Below are positions 18,139 through 27,478 of a DNA stretch of 64,000 nucleotides, piece after piece. The DNA comes from Ignavibacteria bacterium UBA7675 (GTDB taxonomy: Bacteria; Bacteroidota; Ignavibacteria; Kapaibacteriales; UB7675), in contig DLHF01000062.1 in assembly GCA_002483085.1 (NCBI GenBank), positions 86,230-150,229 on the forward strand. The letters are read 5' to 3'. The notes beneath the pieces were generated by a model. It saw nothing but the letters and a program-made list of their open reading frames with translations. It searched no databases and was not told the origin of the DNA. The position numbers and the translations under genes were made by a program. Position 1 is the first letter of the stretch, and every line of letters starts with the position of its first letter.

Positions 18139-19389
18139 CTACCGATAGAACGCCAAGCTAGCGAATGTCACCGCCGATTCTGTTTCGCGTTCGCTCCACT
18201 GGCGGTAGTCCAGCACAGAGCCCCGCAACGGCTTTACAGCTTCGAGCATGCTGTAGACAGGGGGCAGGCCGCAGATACGTCTATGGTCGCTCACCGCAGC
18301 AATTCCATTGAAAAAGCCTGCGGTGTCCACAGAAGCCATATGACGGAGAATATCGGCATCCTCCGCTGCAAGTGCAGGCAGTATTGCCTCGGCTGGGAAA
18401 TCATCACCAAACTTCCGCCCTACATGCGCCATGTCGGCACTTGCAATAAACACAGCCTTACGGCCAGAAGCCTCTACAATCGAGCGCAACGCAGCAATAA
18501 ACTCCCGGAAGCGGTCGGCTTCAGCAGGCAGGATATCATGGTCAATAAATGGCTGAAAAGAGGTGACAAGTACCGGCAGCACAGTAAACGGACGGTCTGC
18601 CAAAAGATGCTGAAGGAACAAAAGTTGAAATTCGATAGAATGCTCGTCCCGGTGTGCTAATTCGTCTGGCTGTAGCTCAAAAGGAAGAGCAGCACGGAGT
18701 GCGCGCACCAGATCAGTGTCAGTCTTTACAAGCCCAAGCGGTGTGCGAAAGTCCTTTTCCGTGAGAATAAACAAGTCCTGCCATCCGTAATGCGACGTTC
18801 CAATCACGACAAAGAGATCGGCATCGGTATTCTGCAATGCGCGGTAGGCAGGCGCATAACACTCCGCCCCCACACGCAAATCAATATGCGGTACAACCAC
18901 AGCAACAGCATTGCCTTCTACTTCGTGGGGTGCTGCCGACTGCATAATCCCGTCCAGAAAGCGCTGCAACTCTTCGGCATCTTCGGCATAGGATGTACCA
19001 GCGCAGGCGGCTTCCCGTACAGTACTATTCAGAAATTCGTTGTCGCGGTGTGCACGTGCGATGCGATATGTATCGCTTTCGAGGTAGCCCGCACGATCAA
19101 TAGAAGCAAAAAACTCTGCAATTTGTGCAGCCGTTACTACTTCGCCACTGCTGGCAGCTACAACCCCGGCAATATCTTGCGCTGTTTTTTCGCCATCGGC
19201 GAGCTCTGCAATAGGCCACACCGAGGCATAGAGCATCATCGGTTCAGCGGCATAACCACGGCGGTCGTACAGCACCACGAGTTCTTCGCCGTGCTCGGTA
19301 AAAGGCACGATGTCGATATCGTTGCGTAAAGGCGGCACAGGTTCACTGCCCCCAGCAAAAGACTGTATATGAGCTTCTGTTGAACTCAT
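18139..19389 (-). CDS. amrB: AmmeMemoRadiSam system protein B (Memo family) with N-terminal winged-helix-like domain
   Basis: A 416-residue protein. Residues about 125-416 are the Memo domain, with the metal-binding His residues (VVPHIDLRVG, GTSHYGWQD, DEHSIEFQLLFLQ, ADMAHVGRKFGDD). Memo-like proteins occur with AMMECR1 and a radical SAM enzyme; the reaction of this bacterial member is not established. Residues 20-115 resemble the small PqqD-like/RRE fold (LYDRRGYAAEPMMLYASV, ELADGEKTAQDIAG, FFASIDRAGYLES). That similarity is by eye only. The AMMECR1 and radical SAM partners are not in this window. The stop lies 22 bases before the neighbouring ftsY stop-to-start junction, so the two genes may share a transcript. 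Confidence 0.82.
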   Translation of the reverse strand: MSSTEAHIQSFAGGSEPVPPLRNDIDIVPFTEHGEELVVLYDRRGYAAEPMMLYASVWPIAELADGEKTAQDIAGVVAASSGEVVTAAQIAEFFASIDRAGYLESDTYRIARAHRDNEFLNSTVREAACAGTSYAEDAEELQRFLDGIMQSAAPHEVEGNAVAVVVPHIDLRVGAECYAPAYRALQNTDADLFVVIGTSHYGWQDLFILTEKDFRTPLGLVKTDTDLVRALRAALPFELQPDELAHRDEHSIEFQLLFLQHLLADRPFTVLPVLVTSFQPFIDHDILPAEADRFREFIAALRSIVEASGRKAVFIASADMAHVGRKFGDDFPAEAILPALAAEDADILRHMASVDTAGFFNGIAAVSDHRRICGLPPVYSMLEAVKPLRGSVLDYRQWSERETESAVTFASLAFYR

Positions 19390-19411
19390 AGTAAAAAGGA
19401 ACTCCTGCAGA

Positions 19412-20539
19412 TTATGCTGCCCCGACCGGCGGTTCTGCCTCTATCTCGGCGGTTTCAGTGCGGGTAGCAAATAGCGCTTCTACAAAGGCCATAGGATCGA
19501 ATGCTTGGAGATCGTGAATTTTCTCACCAACGCCGATATAGCGCACGGGAATCTTAAACTCACTGGCAATGGCAATCACCACTCCGCCCTTTGCCGTACC
19601 GTCGAGTTTTGTAAGGATGAGACCTGTTACAGGCACAACCTTCATAAATTCTTTTGCTTGCTGGATTGCGTTTTGTCCTGTTGTAGCATCCAGCACGAGA
19701 AACACTTCATCCGGGGCAGTGGGCTTGAGCTTCTTCATCACACGCCCCATCTTTTCGAGTTCTGCCATCAGGCCCGTCTTGTTGTGAAGGCGTCCAGCCG
19801 TGTCGATAATCACAATATCGGCATTGCGCGACTGGGCAGCCTTGAGCGTATCGAACGCAACGGCTGCGGGGTCGGCTCCCTGGTGCTGCTTAATAATATC
19901 CACTTCGGCGCGTTGCGCCCAAATGTCGAGTTGTTCATTAGCGGCAGCGCGGAATGTATCGGCGGCACCGATCAGCACCTGCTTACCAGCTTCGCGATAG
20001 TTGTAGGCCAGCTTGCCGATGCTGGTAGTTTTCCCTACTCCGTTTACTCCTACCACCATAAGTACATACGGAGTCTGGCTTTCCTGCACACTATAGGTGC
20101 GATCTGTTTCTGCCGACGGCGATTCGCCGAGAATACGCAAAATTTCTTCTTTGATCAGGCCATACAATTTATCGGCTGTCTCATAGCCTTCTTTGCGAAC
20201 CCGTGCGCGCACATTGTCGATAATGGTAGTAGATGTTTTTACACCAATATCGGCTGTAATCAGGATTTCCTCGACTTCTTCAAGCAGCGCGTTGTCAATT
20301 TTGCGGTCAGCTCCAAGCACCCTCGATAACTGATTGACAAACGACTCGCGCGTTTTAGCCAGGCCTTCTTTCAGGCGGTCGAGCCCAAGCGCCTGCTTTG
20401 CCTGCTCGGTCATAGCCGATATCTTTTCCCCTGCTGCATTCAGCTTTTCATTTGCGACTTCGGCGATAGATGAAACCGCTTTGCTGGCGCTGTCGACAGT
20501 CTCGGTGACTTTTTTCCTGATTTTATCAAAAATGCCCAT
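19412..20539 (-). CDS. ftsY: Signal recognition particle receptor FtsY
   Basis: A 375-residue SRP GTPase that docks ribosome-nascent chain-SRP complexes at the inner membrane. After a short helical A region (MGIFDKIRKKVTETVDSASK) come the N domain and the G domain with G1 GVNGVGKTTSIGKLA (about 162-176), G3 DTAGRLHNK, G4 TKLDGTAKGG and the closing GVGEKIHDLQAFDP. The acidic A domain is short, as in many Bacteroidota. It lies between pgsA and the Memo-family gene on the same strand. The assignment is secure. Confidence 0.97.
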   Translation of the reverse strand: MGIFDKIRKKVTETVDSASKAVSSIAEVANEKLNAAGEKISAMTEQAKQALGLDRLKEGLAKTRESFVNQLSRVLGADRKIDNALLEEVEEILITADIGVKTSTTIIDNVRARVRKEGYETADKLYGLIKEEILRILGESPSAETDRTYSVQESQTPYVLMVVGVNGVGKTTSIGKLAYNYREAGKQVLIGAADTFRAAANEQLDIWAQRAEVDIIKQHQGADPAAVAFDTLKAAQSRNADIVIIDTAGRLHNKTGLMAELEKMGRVMKKLKPTAPDEVFLVLDATTGQNAIQQAKEFMKVVPVTGLILTKLDGTAKGGVVIAIASEFKIPVRYIGVGEKIHDLQAFDPMAFVEALFATRTETAEIEAEPPVGAA

Positions 20540-20593
20540 TGTACTGCATCCGGAAATAGAACAAGAAAATAATTGTGTTCATTAACGAAAAAG

Positions 20594-21133
20594 CTACGAA
20601 ACTGTTTTGGGAGGTTCCGGCGTTCCCGATACTACATTGATCCAGCGTTTACCGTATATCACCAAGGAAGCAGTCATCAACGCAATGGCCAAGGCGATGG
20701 CATAATTGCGCCACACCATTTCGCCAATAAAGCCGAGCGTTCCGGCAAGGCACATAGCAATCACAGCAAATTTCCCCACATAATTCGACGGCAGAACAAT
20801 GCCCGTTTTTTTCTGGGCATACACTCCGCCAGCGAGGATGATCGCATCACGTGCCACAATAGCCAGCAAAAACCAGAGCGGAATCCGTTCTTGTAAAGCC
20901 AGCAGCACAGCGACGACAGACACGAACACCTTATCGGCGAGGGGATCAATAATTTTTCCGAAGTCGCTTATCTGGTTCAGGCGTCGCGCCAAGTAACCAT
21001 CGAGCAGATCAGTTGCAATTGCTATGGCAAAAACGAGAAGCGTAAGCGCCTTGTCATCGTACCACAACACAAAGCCCATGGGTACGGCAAGCAGCAACCT
21101 TGCAAGGCTCAGAAAATTGGATATATTCCACAT
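20594..21133 (-). CDS. pgsA: CDP-alcohol phosphatidyltransferase, probably phosphatidylglycerophosphate synthase
   Basis: A 179-residue polytopic membrane enzyme. It has the full CDP-alcohol phosphotransferase signature: Asp42, Asp45-Gly46, Ala49-Arg50, Gly59, Asp63 and Asp67 (DLLDGYLARRLN, DFGKIIDPLAD). Length and the position of the motif after the first helices fit PgsA, which makes phosphatidylglycerol phosphate from CDP-diacylglycerol and glycerol 3-phosphate. Start taken at 21133 (MWNISNFLSLARL), where PgsA proteins normally begin; an upstream ATG would add seven residues. It is preceded by the terminator of the gene at 21202. Another alcohol acceptor cannot be excluded. Confidence 0.88.
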   Translation of the reverse strand: MWNISNFLSLARLLLAVPMGFVLWYDDKALTLLVFAIAIATDLLDGYLARRLNQISDFGKIIDPLADKVFVSVVAVLLALQERIPLWFLLAIVARDAIILAGGVYAQKKTGIVLPSNYVGKFAVIAMCLAGTLGFIGEMVWRNYAIALAIALMTASLVIYGKRWINVVSGTPEPPKTVS

Positions 21134-21151
21134 AACATGTCGTCGAATGTA

Positions 21152-21177
21152 CAAAAACGGGCGGACAATGCCGCCCG
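21152..21177 (-). terminator. Terminator after the O-antigen-ligase-like gene
   Basis: Read on the minus strand, CGGGCGG and CCGCCCG arms enclose a six-base loop and are followed by TTTTTG. It sits 25 bases past the stop at 21202 and before pgsA, so those two genes are probably separate transcripts or partly coupled. Confidence 0.8.
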
Positions 21178-21201
21178 ATTCTTCTCATCTATGCACTGTG
21201 A

Positions 21202-23448
21202 TTACTTCGCCGACCGCTGTTTGAGGACTGCATCGCGGTATTCTGGTTTGAAGCGCGTTTGCCAGAACTGCTGTACCATGAGCACGTCGGGCCGGAGCTC
21301 TGTTGCTCTGTAGGCAGCCTTTGCTGCATTCAGGCTGTCGCCCATTGCCAACTGTGTTTGGCTCAGGAACAACCACATATTGTAGTCGTTCGGACGCAAT
21401 TCCAGAAACTGCTGGTTGTATTTTACCGATTCTTCATAGTTATTCTGCCGGAAATTGATATCGGCCAGCATTTGCAATGCGCTGAACTGATAGGGATGGT
21501 ACTTCAGCACTTCCCGAGATATCTTTTTCTGCACTTTATTCACAACTTCCATCTGGTTCTTCATATCCCCTCTCTGCACCGATGTCGAGATTGCACGCGA
21601 CAGGTCGTTGATCGGACTAAAGATCAGGTATTTGCCAACACCCCAGGAATAATCATAAGCGGGACCGTCACCTACACTCTGGCGGAGGTCTTCGTCTTCC
21701 TGCGTGTTGTCTAACGGGAAAATTGTAGCTACTAGTTTATCGACGGGTATTGTGCGATAGACGAGTGCTACATATATCTGGCGGTCGGCCCACATAGTAA
21801 TAGCATAGGCAGCTCCCAGCCACAGGAAGAACACGCCAGCGGCAATACGCATAGCGGGAACAGGACGCAAGCTGTGCAGTGTAAATACAGGCTGCATTTT
21901 ATTCTCACCCCAGAGAATGGCAGCTATACCGCCTATCCAAAGAGCACCGTAAATCCGCGCGGTAAGGAAGTCGGTTTGCGTAGAAAATATCCACGCAAAA
22001 ATACACCCCATCACAGCAATCATAATATCTTTATCTCGAGCACGCCAAGCATAGTAAATCAGCGAGAGAGTAAAGCCAATCCAGAAGAAAAACCCAACAG
22101 GCCCTCCTTCCACAAAAGCCTGTATCCAGTCGTTGTGTACTTCGGCTCCCAAGCTGTGCAGAATATCAGAGTACAGCGGCACCCAGATAGGCCACTGGTT
22201 CTGCCCCACACCCAGCACCCAGTGAGGCATTCCGCCCGGACCTTCGTACTTACCGCGAACTGATTTTTCAAACAGCATTTTCCGCGATATTTGCCAAAAT
22301 GCCACGCGGTCGCTGCTACCAGTACGCAGTGTCTTTATCATCGTAGTAATAGCACTACCAAGGTCTTCTTTTCCTGTCCTATAGAGTGTCTGCGGGTTTG
22401 TATCAGCCTGAAGAAGATAATCGTTTGAGCTAAGAGTCGATAGCCCTATGGTAATAGCGGCAATGACCAGCAGAATGGGTTTGTAGCGAATGTCTTTAAA
22501 TCCGAGTATCGCGGCGCCAACAAGAACACCGATGGAAGCCAAGAAAACAACACCCACAACAATGGCGAGCATAACAGTCGATACACCGACCATGCTCTTT
22601 TCCATAATTACCAGGCTAATGCCCAAACCAAACAGCACGACAACGCCGAGCAAACCGCCGTAGAAGAGCTTTTCAAACCTGCGAGCTTTCTCCTCGCCAT
22701 GCTGCTTGCGGATTTGGTAGATCACTGTCATAGCAGCCATCACAAGAATACACGCAACAAAGCCCATCCAGCCCGAACGAGCACGGGTGTACACAAGGAA
22801 CAACAAGGTCATGGAAAAGGAGGCTGCGACGAACGCAAAGTGTTCTGCCGACCGGATATGGCGTGAAAACATGTACCACAGCAGGAATGGCAGAGCTGTC
22901 ACCATGTAGGTACCGGCATAAGCGCGGTAGGACAGTGTAGACGATGGGCGTCCGGCGGACATAATCCAGTCGAAGCCAAAAAATGGCGTCCCGGCGAACC
23001 ACCACATACAGGCACCAATAAGCCCGACCAGCAGCGCTACGCCTGCAAAAACATCCCAAAACTTTGATGAACGCCAGAAATACGTCTGTTTACCCACAAC
23101 ATAGGCACCCATTGGATAGCCGAGGTAGACAAGCCGCTCAAAGGTAAGCACGGGGCTTTGCACCCACAGAAGCGACAGCACACCCCATATCATATAGCCG
23201 AGCCACATGAGCTCCATGACATTAAAGGACAGCGGTTCGCGTTCGCGAACTTTCCTGCCGGTAAACCAGAACGTACCTACCAGAACAGCAGATATCCAGA
23301 TAGCCTTGATATAAAAGTCGATGGTGTGAACGCCGTTGACAATGAACAGCGGGTTGAGCGCCAGCAGTATCCACGGCCAGGGAGTATCGACCCCTTCGGA
23401 GCCTCCCTTTTTTGCCACACGCGTTACGCGGTATTGTTGCTTTGCCAT
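21202..23448 (-). CDS. O-antigen ligase/polymerase-like membrane protein with C-terminal TPRs
   Basis: A 748-residue protein with about twelve membrane segments in the first 540 residues and a Wzy_C-type periplasmic loop between helices (GVGQNQWPIWVPLYS, LGAEVHNDWIQAFVEGGPVG). The last 150 residues contain TPR-like helices (YHPYQFSALQMLADINF, YNQQFLELRPNDYNMWLF, AKAAYRATELRPDV). Members of this superfamily transfer or polymerise lipid-linked glycans in the periplasm. A glycan ligase for lipopolysaccharide, or a protein O-glycosylation ligase, are both possible; no other glycan genes adjoin it except the GDP-fucose synthase 10 kb away. Confidence 0.75.
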   Translation of the reverse strand: MAKQQYRVTRVAKKGGSEGVDTPWPWILLALNPLFIVNGVHTIDFYIKAIWISAVLVGTFWFTGRKVREREPLSFNVMELMWLGYMIWGVLSLLWVQSPVLTFERLVYLGYPMGAYVVGKQTYFWRSSKFWDVFAGVALLVGLIGACMWWFAGTPFFGFDWIMSAGRPSSTLSYRAYAGTYMVTALPFLLWYMFSRHIRSAEHFAFVAASFSMTLLFLVYTRARSGWMGFVACILVMAAMTVIYQIRKQHGEEKARRFEKLFYGGLLGVVVLFGLGISLVIMEKSMVGVSTVMLAIVVGVVFLASIGVLVGAAILGFKDIRYKPILLVIAAITIGLSTLSSNDYLLQADTNPQTLYRTGKEDLGSAITTMIKTLRTGSSDRVAFWQISRKMLFEKSVRGKYEGPGGMPHWVLGVGQNQWPIWVPLYSDILHSLGAEVHNDWIQAFVEGGPVGFFFWIGFTLSLIYYAWRARDKDIMIAVMGCIFAWIFSTQTDFLTARIYGALWIGGIAAILWGENKMQPVFTLHSLRPVPAMRIAAGVFFLWLGAAYAITMWADRQIYVALVYRTIPVDKLVATIFPLDNTQEDEDLRQSVGDGPAYDYSWGVGKYLIFSPINDLSRAISTSVQRGDMKNQMEVVNKVQKKISREVLKYHPYQFSALQMLADINFRQNNYEESVKYNQQFLELRPNDYNMWLFLSQTQLAMGDSLNAAKAAYRATELRPDVLMVQQFWQTRFKPEYRDAVLKQRSAK

Positions 23449-23497
23449 AGTTCTATGGTAATTGAATAAAAAAGTCGTGCAGCCGTATTCACACGGC

Positions 23498-24673
23498 TTA
23501 CATACGGGCGCGGATTGCGCGGTCGATTCTATCGAGTGCTTCGCGGATATTTTCTACAGAAGTAGCATAGGAGAAACGGATAAAGCCCTCGCCAAAGGAG
23601 CCAAAGGCTGTTCCGCTGAGGCATGCTACACCGGCGTCGTTGAGCAAGTAGTCTGCACAGGCTTGTGCACCCATTCCTGTCTCTTCGATGTTCGGGAATA
23701 CATAGAACGCACCTTTGGGCGAGTGGCAGCGGAACCCGGGAATAGAATTCAGTCCGTCTACAATCACATCGCGGCGGCGTTTGAATTCAGCGACAAATCG
23801 ATCTACATCTCCCAGCGTTCTATCGCTCAGAGCTTCGATACCTGCTACCTGGCTGAACGACGACGTACAGCTCGTGCAGTTGGTTTGCAGCTTAGCCACC
23901 TGTTTAGCGATATGCTCGGGCATGAGGCCATAGCCCATGCGCCAGCCGGTCATAGCAAATGTTTTGGAGAAGCCATCGAGCACCATCGTGCGCTCTTTCA
24001 TGCCTTCGAACTGCGTGATGCTTTCGTGGCGAAAATCATCATAGACAATCTGAGAATAGATTTCATCAGAGAAAACGATCAGATCGTGCTTAATCGCCAG
24101 ATCAGCAATCGCTTTCAGGTCGTCGTGGGTCAGAATACCGCCTGTTGGATTCTGCGGCGTATTGATAATAATCATCTTTGTCTTCGGCGATATGCGCGCT
24201 TCAAGATCGGCGATATCAAACCGAAATTCCTTGTCCTCGCGCAGCGGCAGCGGGACGGGAACGGCATTGAGAAAACGGATTACCGACTCGTAAATCGGGA
24301 AACCGGGATTGGGGTAGATCACCTCGTCGCCCTCATTGATTACGGCCATCAAACCATAAAAGATGATAGGTTTTGCACCCGGGGTAATTACTACTTCACC
24401 GGCACTATAGGTTTCCCTGCCGCGTGTTTTGTTGAAATATTGCGCTACTGCCTCGCGAGCTTCGGGCATACCCGCCGACGGACCATAATGCGTAAAGCCA
24501 TTTGAAAGAGCAGTCTGAGCTGCTTCAATAATATTGGCGGGAGTGTCGAAATCGGGCTCACCGATTTCCAGGTGCACGATATTTTTTCCCTGAGCTTCGA
24601 GAGCACGGGCTCTTACAAGCACCTCAAAAGCGGTTTCTGTGCCGAGACGCTGCATTCGTGCGGCAAGCTGCAT
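23498..24673 (-). CDS. Class I/II PLP-dependent aminotransferase
   Basis: A 391-residue fold-type I aminotransferase. Visible signatures: the substrate-arm motif HLEIGEPDFDTP, the Asn-Pro-Thr-Gly turn (NTPQNPTGG), the PLP Asp/Tyr region (FSDEIYSQIVYDD), the Schiff-base Lys in SKTFAMTGWRMGY and the C-terminal carboxylate-binding Arg in FIRFSYA. Length and motifs fit the aspartate/aromatic aminotransferase subgroup I-gamma. The exact amino donor cannot be read from sequence. It stands between the O-antigen-ligase-like gene and a terminator that closes tsaE-porX. Confidence 0.9.
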   Translation of the reverse strand: MQLAARMQRLGTETAFEVLVRARALEAQGKNIVHLEIGEPDFDTPANIIEAAQTALSNGFTHYGPSAGMPEAREAVAQYFNKTRGRETYSAGEVVITPGAKPIIFYGLMAVINEGDEVIYPNPGFPIYESVIRFLNAVPVPLPLREDKEFRFDIADLEARISPKTKMIIINTPQNPTGGILTHDDLKAIADLAIKHDLIVFSDEIYSQIVYDDFRHESITQFEGMKERTMVLDGFSKTFAMTGWRMGYGLMPEHIAKQVAKLQTNCTSCTSSFSQVAGIEALSDRTLGDVDRFVAEFKRRRDVIVDGLNSIPGFRCHSPKGAFYVFPNIEETGMGAQACADYLLNDAGVACLSGTAFGSFGEGFIRFSYATSVENIREALDRIDRAIRARM

Positions 24674-24853
24674 ATTCTTTCCTTATAAAGATGAAACCAG
24701 GATTCGATGAAGGCACGAATATAACAAAAAAAAGCCAATGCGACACTACGCCACAAGGCCGGTTTTCCAAGCGATACCAATGCTGGATACCCTTGTGAAC
24801 CCGAAGCACGGCAGCGACTGAAATCGGCCAAAGCATACAAATCCCGCCGGAGA

Positions 24854-24885
24854 AATTAAAAAAGCCGACACGCAAGTGTCGGCTT
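24854..24885 (-). terminator. Terminator closing the porX-tsaE transcript
   Basis: A perfect 9-bp stem (AAGCCGACA / TGTCGGCTT) with a six-base loop, followed on the minus strand by seven T residues, lies 40 bases past the tsaE stop. Confidence 0.9.
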
Positions 24886-24924
24886 CATTACATCGAAATA
24901 TGTATGCTATCGGAGAAACAAGCG

Positions 24925-25449
24925 TCAGTAGCGCTCCGGAGAGTGCAATACTACCGCCATATCTTCCTCGGGATCGTTTTCTTCGCTGTGGCGAATTTCT
25001 ATCAGGCGCATATCATCATCTTCCTCATTAAATCGAAAGATAACGGAATACCGCTCGCGGGGAAGGCTGCCGTTGGCTTTTTCGGCCCACTCAATCAGCT
25101 TAATTGCCCGGCGAGATTTTGTGCACTCGTTGAACCCTATTTCTTCCAGTTCTTTTCCCGATTCGATCCTGTAGAGATCGACATGGTACAGCGCGATTTC
25201 TTCGTGGTCGCGTGTAGAACCGGAATATTGGTTCATAATCGTAAACGTCGGGCTTGAGACGATGTCATCGACATGAAAATACTCGCATATCCCTTTGACA
25301 AACTCTGTCTTGCCTGCTCCCAGCTCCCCGTAAAGAGCTACGACATCGCCTTTTTCAAGATTGTGCGCAAAACGTCTACCGAGTTCTACGGTTTCTTCCT
25401 CGCTGTACGTTTTATGTAGTTCGGTCTCCATAGCAATATCAATCACCAT
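24925..25449 (-). CDS. tsaE: tRNA t6A37 biosynthesis ATPase TsaE
   Basis: A 174-residue TsaE protein, the ATPase that drives the TsaB-TsaD-TsaE complex making N6-threonylcarbamoyladenosine at tRNA position 37. The Walker A motif is GELGAGKTEFVKGIC, followed by SSPTFTIMNQY and the Walker B-like HVDLYRIESGKELEEIGF. A basic or acidic C-terminal tail (EEDDDMRLIEIRHSEENDPEED) is longer than in most homologues. The start at 25449 and one six codons later (25431) both follow the CTATG context. The gene begins 16 bases after the porX stop, so the two are cotranscribed. Confidence 0.93.
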   Translation of the reverse strand: MVIDIAMETELHKTYSEEETVELGRRFAHNLEKGDVVALYGELGAGKTEFVKGICEYFHVDDIVSSPTFTIMNQYSGSTRDHEEIALYHVDLYRIESGKELEEIGFNECTKSRRAIKLIEWAEKANGSLPRERYSVIFRFNEEDDDMRLIEIRHSEENDPEEDMAVVLHSPERY

Positions 25450-25465
25450 AGTGATTACACATACT

Positions 25466-27052
25466 TTATTTGGATTGAAGAGTAATTACCGGCAGAATCA
25501 TTTCCTCCAGGGAGATACCTCCATGCTGGAAACTATCGCGGTAATGGCTGAGATAGTAATTATAATCGGTCGGATACACGAAATAGTAATCCTCTTTTGC
25601 TATAATGTAGTTCGTAGCCACACCATGCTTCGGCAATTTATACTCTTCGGGATTGCGTATGAACATCGAATTGCGTTCATCGGCCTTCACATTCCGTCCA
25701 AATTTAAACCGCAGGCAGGTGGATGTATCCCTGTCCCCCAGTGCTTTAGCTCCACGCATACACCGTACCGAACCGTGGTCGGTAGTCAGCACAATCCGCG
25801 CTCCCGGCACGCCCGCCAGCAATTTGAGCATACCAAAAAGGCTTGAGTGCTGGAACCACGACTTTGTAAGCGAACGATACGCCGACTCGTTTGGCGCTAT
25901 CTCTTTCAGAATAGGATAGTCCGAACGCGAATGGGCGATCATATCCACAACATTCACCACGATCACGCTAAGATGGTTCTGCGCATACGATACAATCTCA
26001 TTTTCAATTCTTTTACCAAAGTCCGTGTCGAGAATCTTCACGTACTTGATATCACTCCGCAGCCGCACACGGCGACGCTCAAGAAGCTTGCCGAGAAGCT
26101 CCTTCTCGTGTTTGTTCTGGCTGTGGTCGTCGCCACTACCGTCTATCCAGTACTCCGGATAGTGCTGCTGTATCTCCGAAGGGAAAAGCCCTGCGAAAAT
26201 AGAATTGCGTGCATACGGCGTAGCTGTAGGCAGTATGGAGCTGTAATAATCGCGCTCAATCGAGAAATATGGGCGCAGTAGTTCTTCCATCAGAAGCCAC
26301 TGATCCAGGCGCATACAGTCCACTACAAAAAAGAACGTCGGCTTGTCTGTCCGCAAATGCGGCACGACATATTTCTCAACAATATTCGGCGACAACAGAG
26401 GCATGTCCTCGTTGCGATTCCGGTCTCTATCCAACCAGCTCTTGTAGTCGCGCTCTACAAACTTAGAGAACTCAGCATTAGCCTCGCGCCACTGGTTGTT
26501 CAGTGTTTCGCCAAGCCCCAAATCCGGGTACTTGTCCAGCTCCATGCTCCAGGATACGAGCTTCGTGTAGATATCCACCCATTCCGACCAGGGTAAGCGA
26601 TCCTGCATCCGCATTGTGAGCTCGTTGAACCCCTGCAAGTATTCCTGCGTAAATTTTTCGCTGGTAATTTTGCGGGATTCGAGGAATTTTTTACAGGCGG
26701 CGAGTATCTGGGCGGGATTGACAGGCTTTGTAAGATAGTCGTCAATCTTTCGCCCAATCGCTTCGTCCATTACTGTCTCTGCCTCGTTCTTTGTTACCAT
26801 CACCACGGGAATAGAAGCATCTACATCCTTGAAAGCCGAAAGAGCTTCCAAGCCGCTCATACCCACCATCGATTCGTCGAGGAAAACGAGATCGGGCTTT
26901 GCTTCGCGAAATAGCTCAAGCGCATCTTCGCCGTTGGTAGCAGTTGCAACTTCATAACCACGGTGCTCAAGAAGAATAATATGCGGACGAAGGAGTTCGA
27001 TTTCGTCGTCCACCCAAAGGATATTGCCTTTTGCCTGTGTTGTGTGTGCCAT
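25466..27052 (-). CDS. porX: PorX-type T9SS response regulator with PglZ domain
   Basis: A 528-residue regulator. The receiver domain has Asp15-Asp16 (WVDDE), the phospho-acceptor Asp59 (LVFLDESMVGMSGLE), Thr87 and Lys109 (DDYLTKPVN). A helical linker is followed by a PglZ phosphatase-like domain from about residue 200, with metal-site residues in FFFVVDCMRLDQW and LTTDHGSVRCM. In Bacteroidota PorX works with the kinase PorY and controls T9SS genes; its PglZ domain has phosphodiesterase activity. No PorY is nearby. The four T9SS sorting domains in this window are consistent with an active system. It lies upstream of tsaE. Confidence 0.93.
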   Translation of the reverse strand: MAHTTQAKGNILWVDDEIELLRPHIILLEHRGYEVATATNGEDALELFREAKPDLVFLDESMVGMSGLEALSAFKDVDASIPVVMVTKNEAETVMDEAIGRKIDDYLTKPVNPAQILAACKKFLESRKITSEKFTQEYLQGFNELTMRMQDRLPWSEWVDIYTKLVSWSMELDKYPDLGLGETLNNQWREANAEFSKFVERDYKSWLDRDRNRNEDMPLLSPNIVEKYVVPHLRTDKPTFFFVVDCMRLDQWLLMEELLRPYFSIERDYYSSILPTATPYARNSIFAGLFPSEIQQHYPEYWIDGSGDDHSQNKHEKELLGKLLERRRVRLRSDIKYVKILDTDFGKRIENEIVSYAQNHLSVIVVNVVDMIAHSRSDYPILKEIAPNESAYRSLTKSWFQHSSLFGMLKLLAGVPGARIVLTTDHGSVRCMRGAKALGDRDTSTCLRFKFGRNVKADERNSMFIRNPEEYKLPKHGVATNYIIAKEDYYFVYPTDYNYYLSHYRDSFQHGGISLEEMILPVITLQSK

Positions 27053-27478
27053 AATACAAACGCTTCCCTAAATGAATACAATAGCGACATTACTCATCAT
27101 GCTTTGTATCCATAGGCTCATTCGCGTTTTTCCAATAGTGAAACTACACATACTGTCAGGATAATACCTTCTTGATACCATCTTACATACAACTGTTCAC
27201 AATTGCATCGGGTTGCACAGAACTTTCAAAATTTGGCAAACCGTTACAATTATCAAAGAAAATATTTTTGCATTGTGTAAACACGGATCAGGCACTCCGC
27301 TATTTTAGTGGTACTCGGAGCTGCTGTACCCACTGGCCATCCGAGCTATCAGAACACGAAAAACTACAGAAATTCGACGGGAATACAATAGTTACGGGCG
27401 TTATGCCACACAAAACAGCCCCGGATGTAACGCATTATATCTCAACAATGTCTACAGAAGAAATATATTGGAAGCGTT
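27053..27478. other. Divergent promoter region between porX and the outer-membrane barrel gene
   Basis: A 426-base AT-richer stretch separates two divergent genes, so promoters for both should lie here. I see no convincing operator, riboswitch or terminator. A frame open from 27172 runs into the barrel gene in a different phase and has no family character. Confidence 0.5.
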
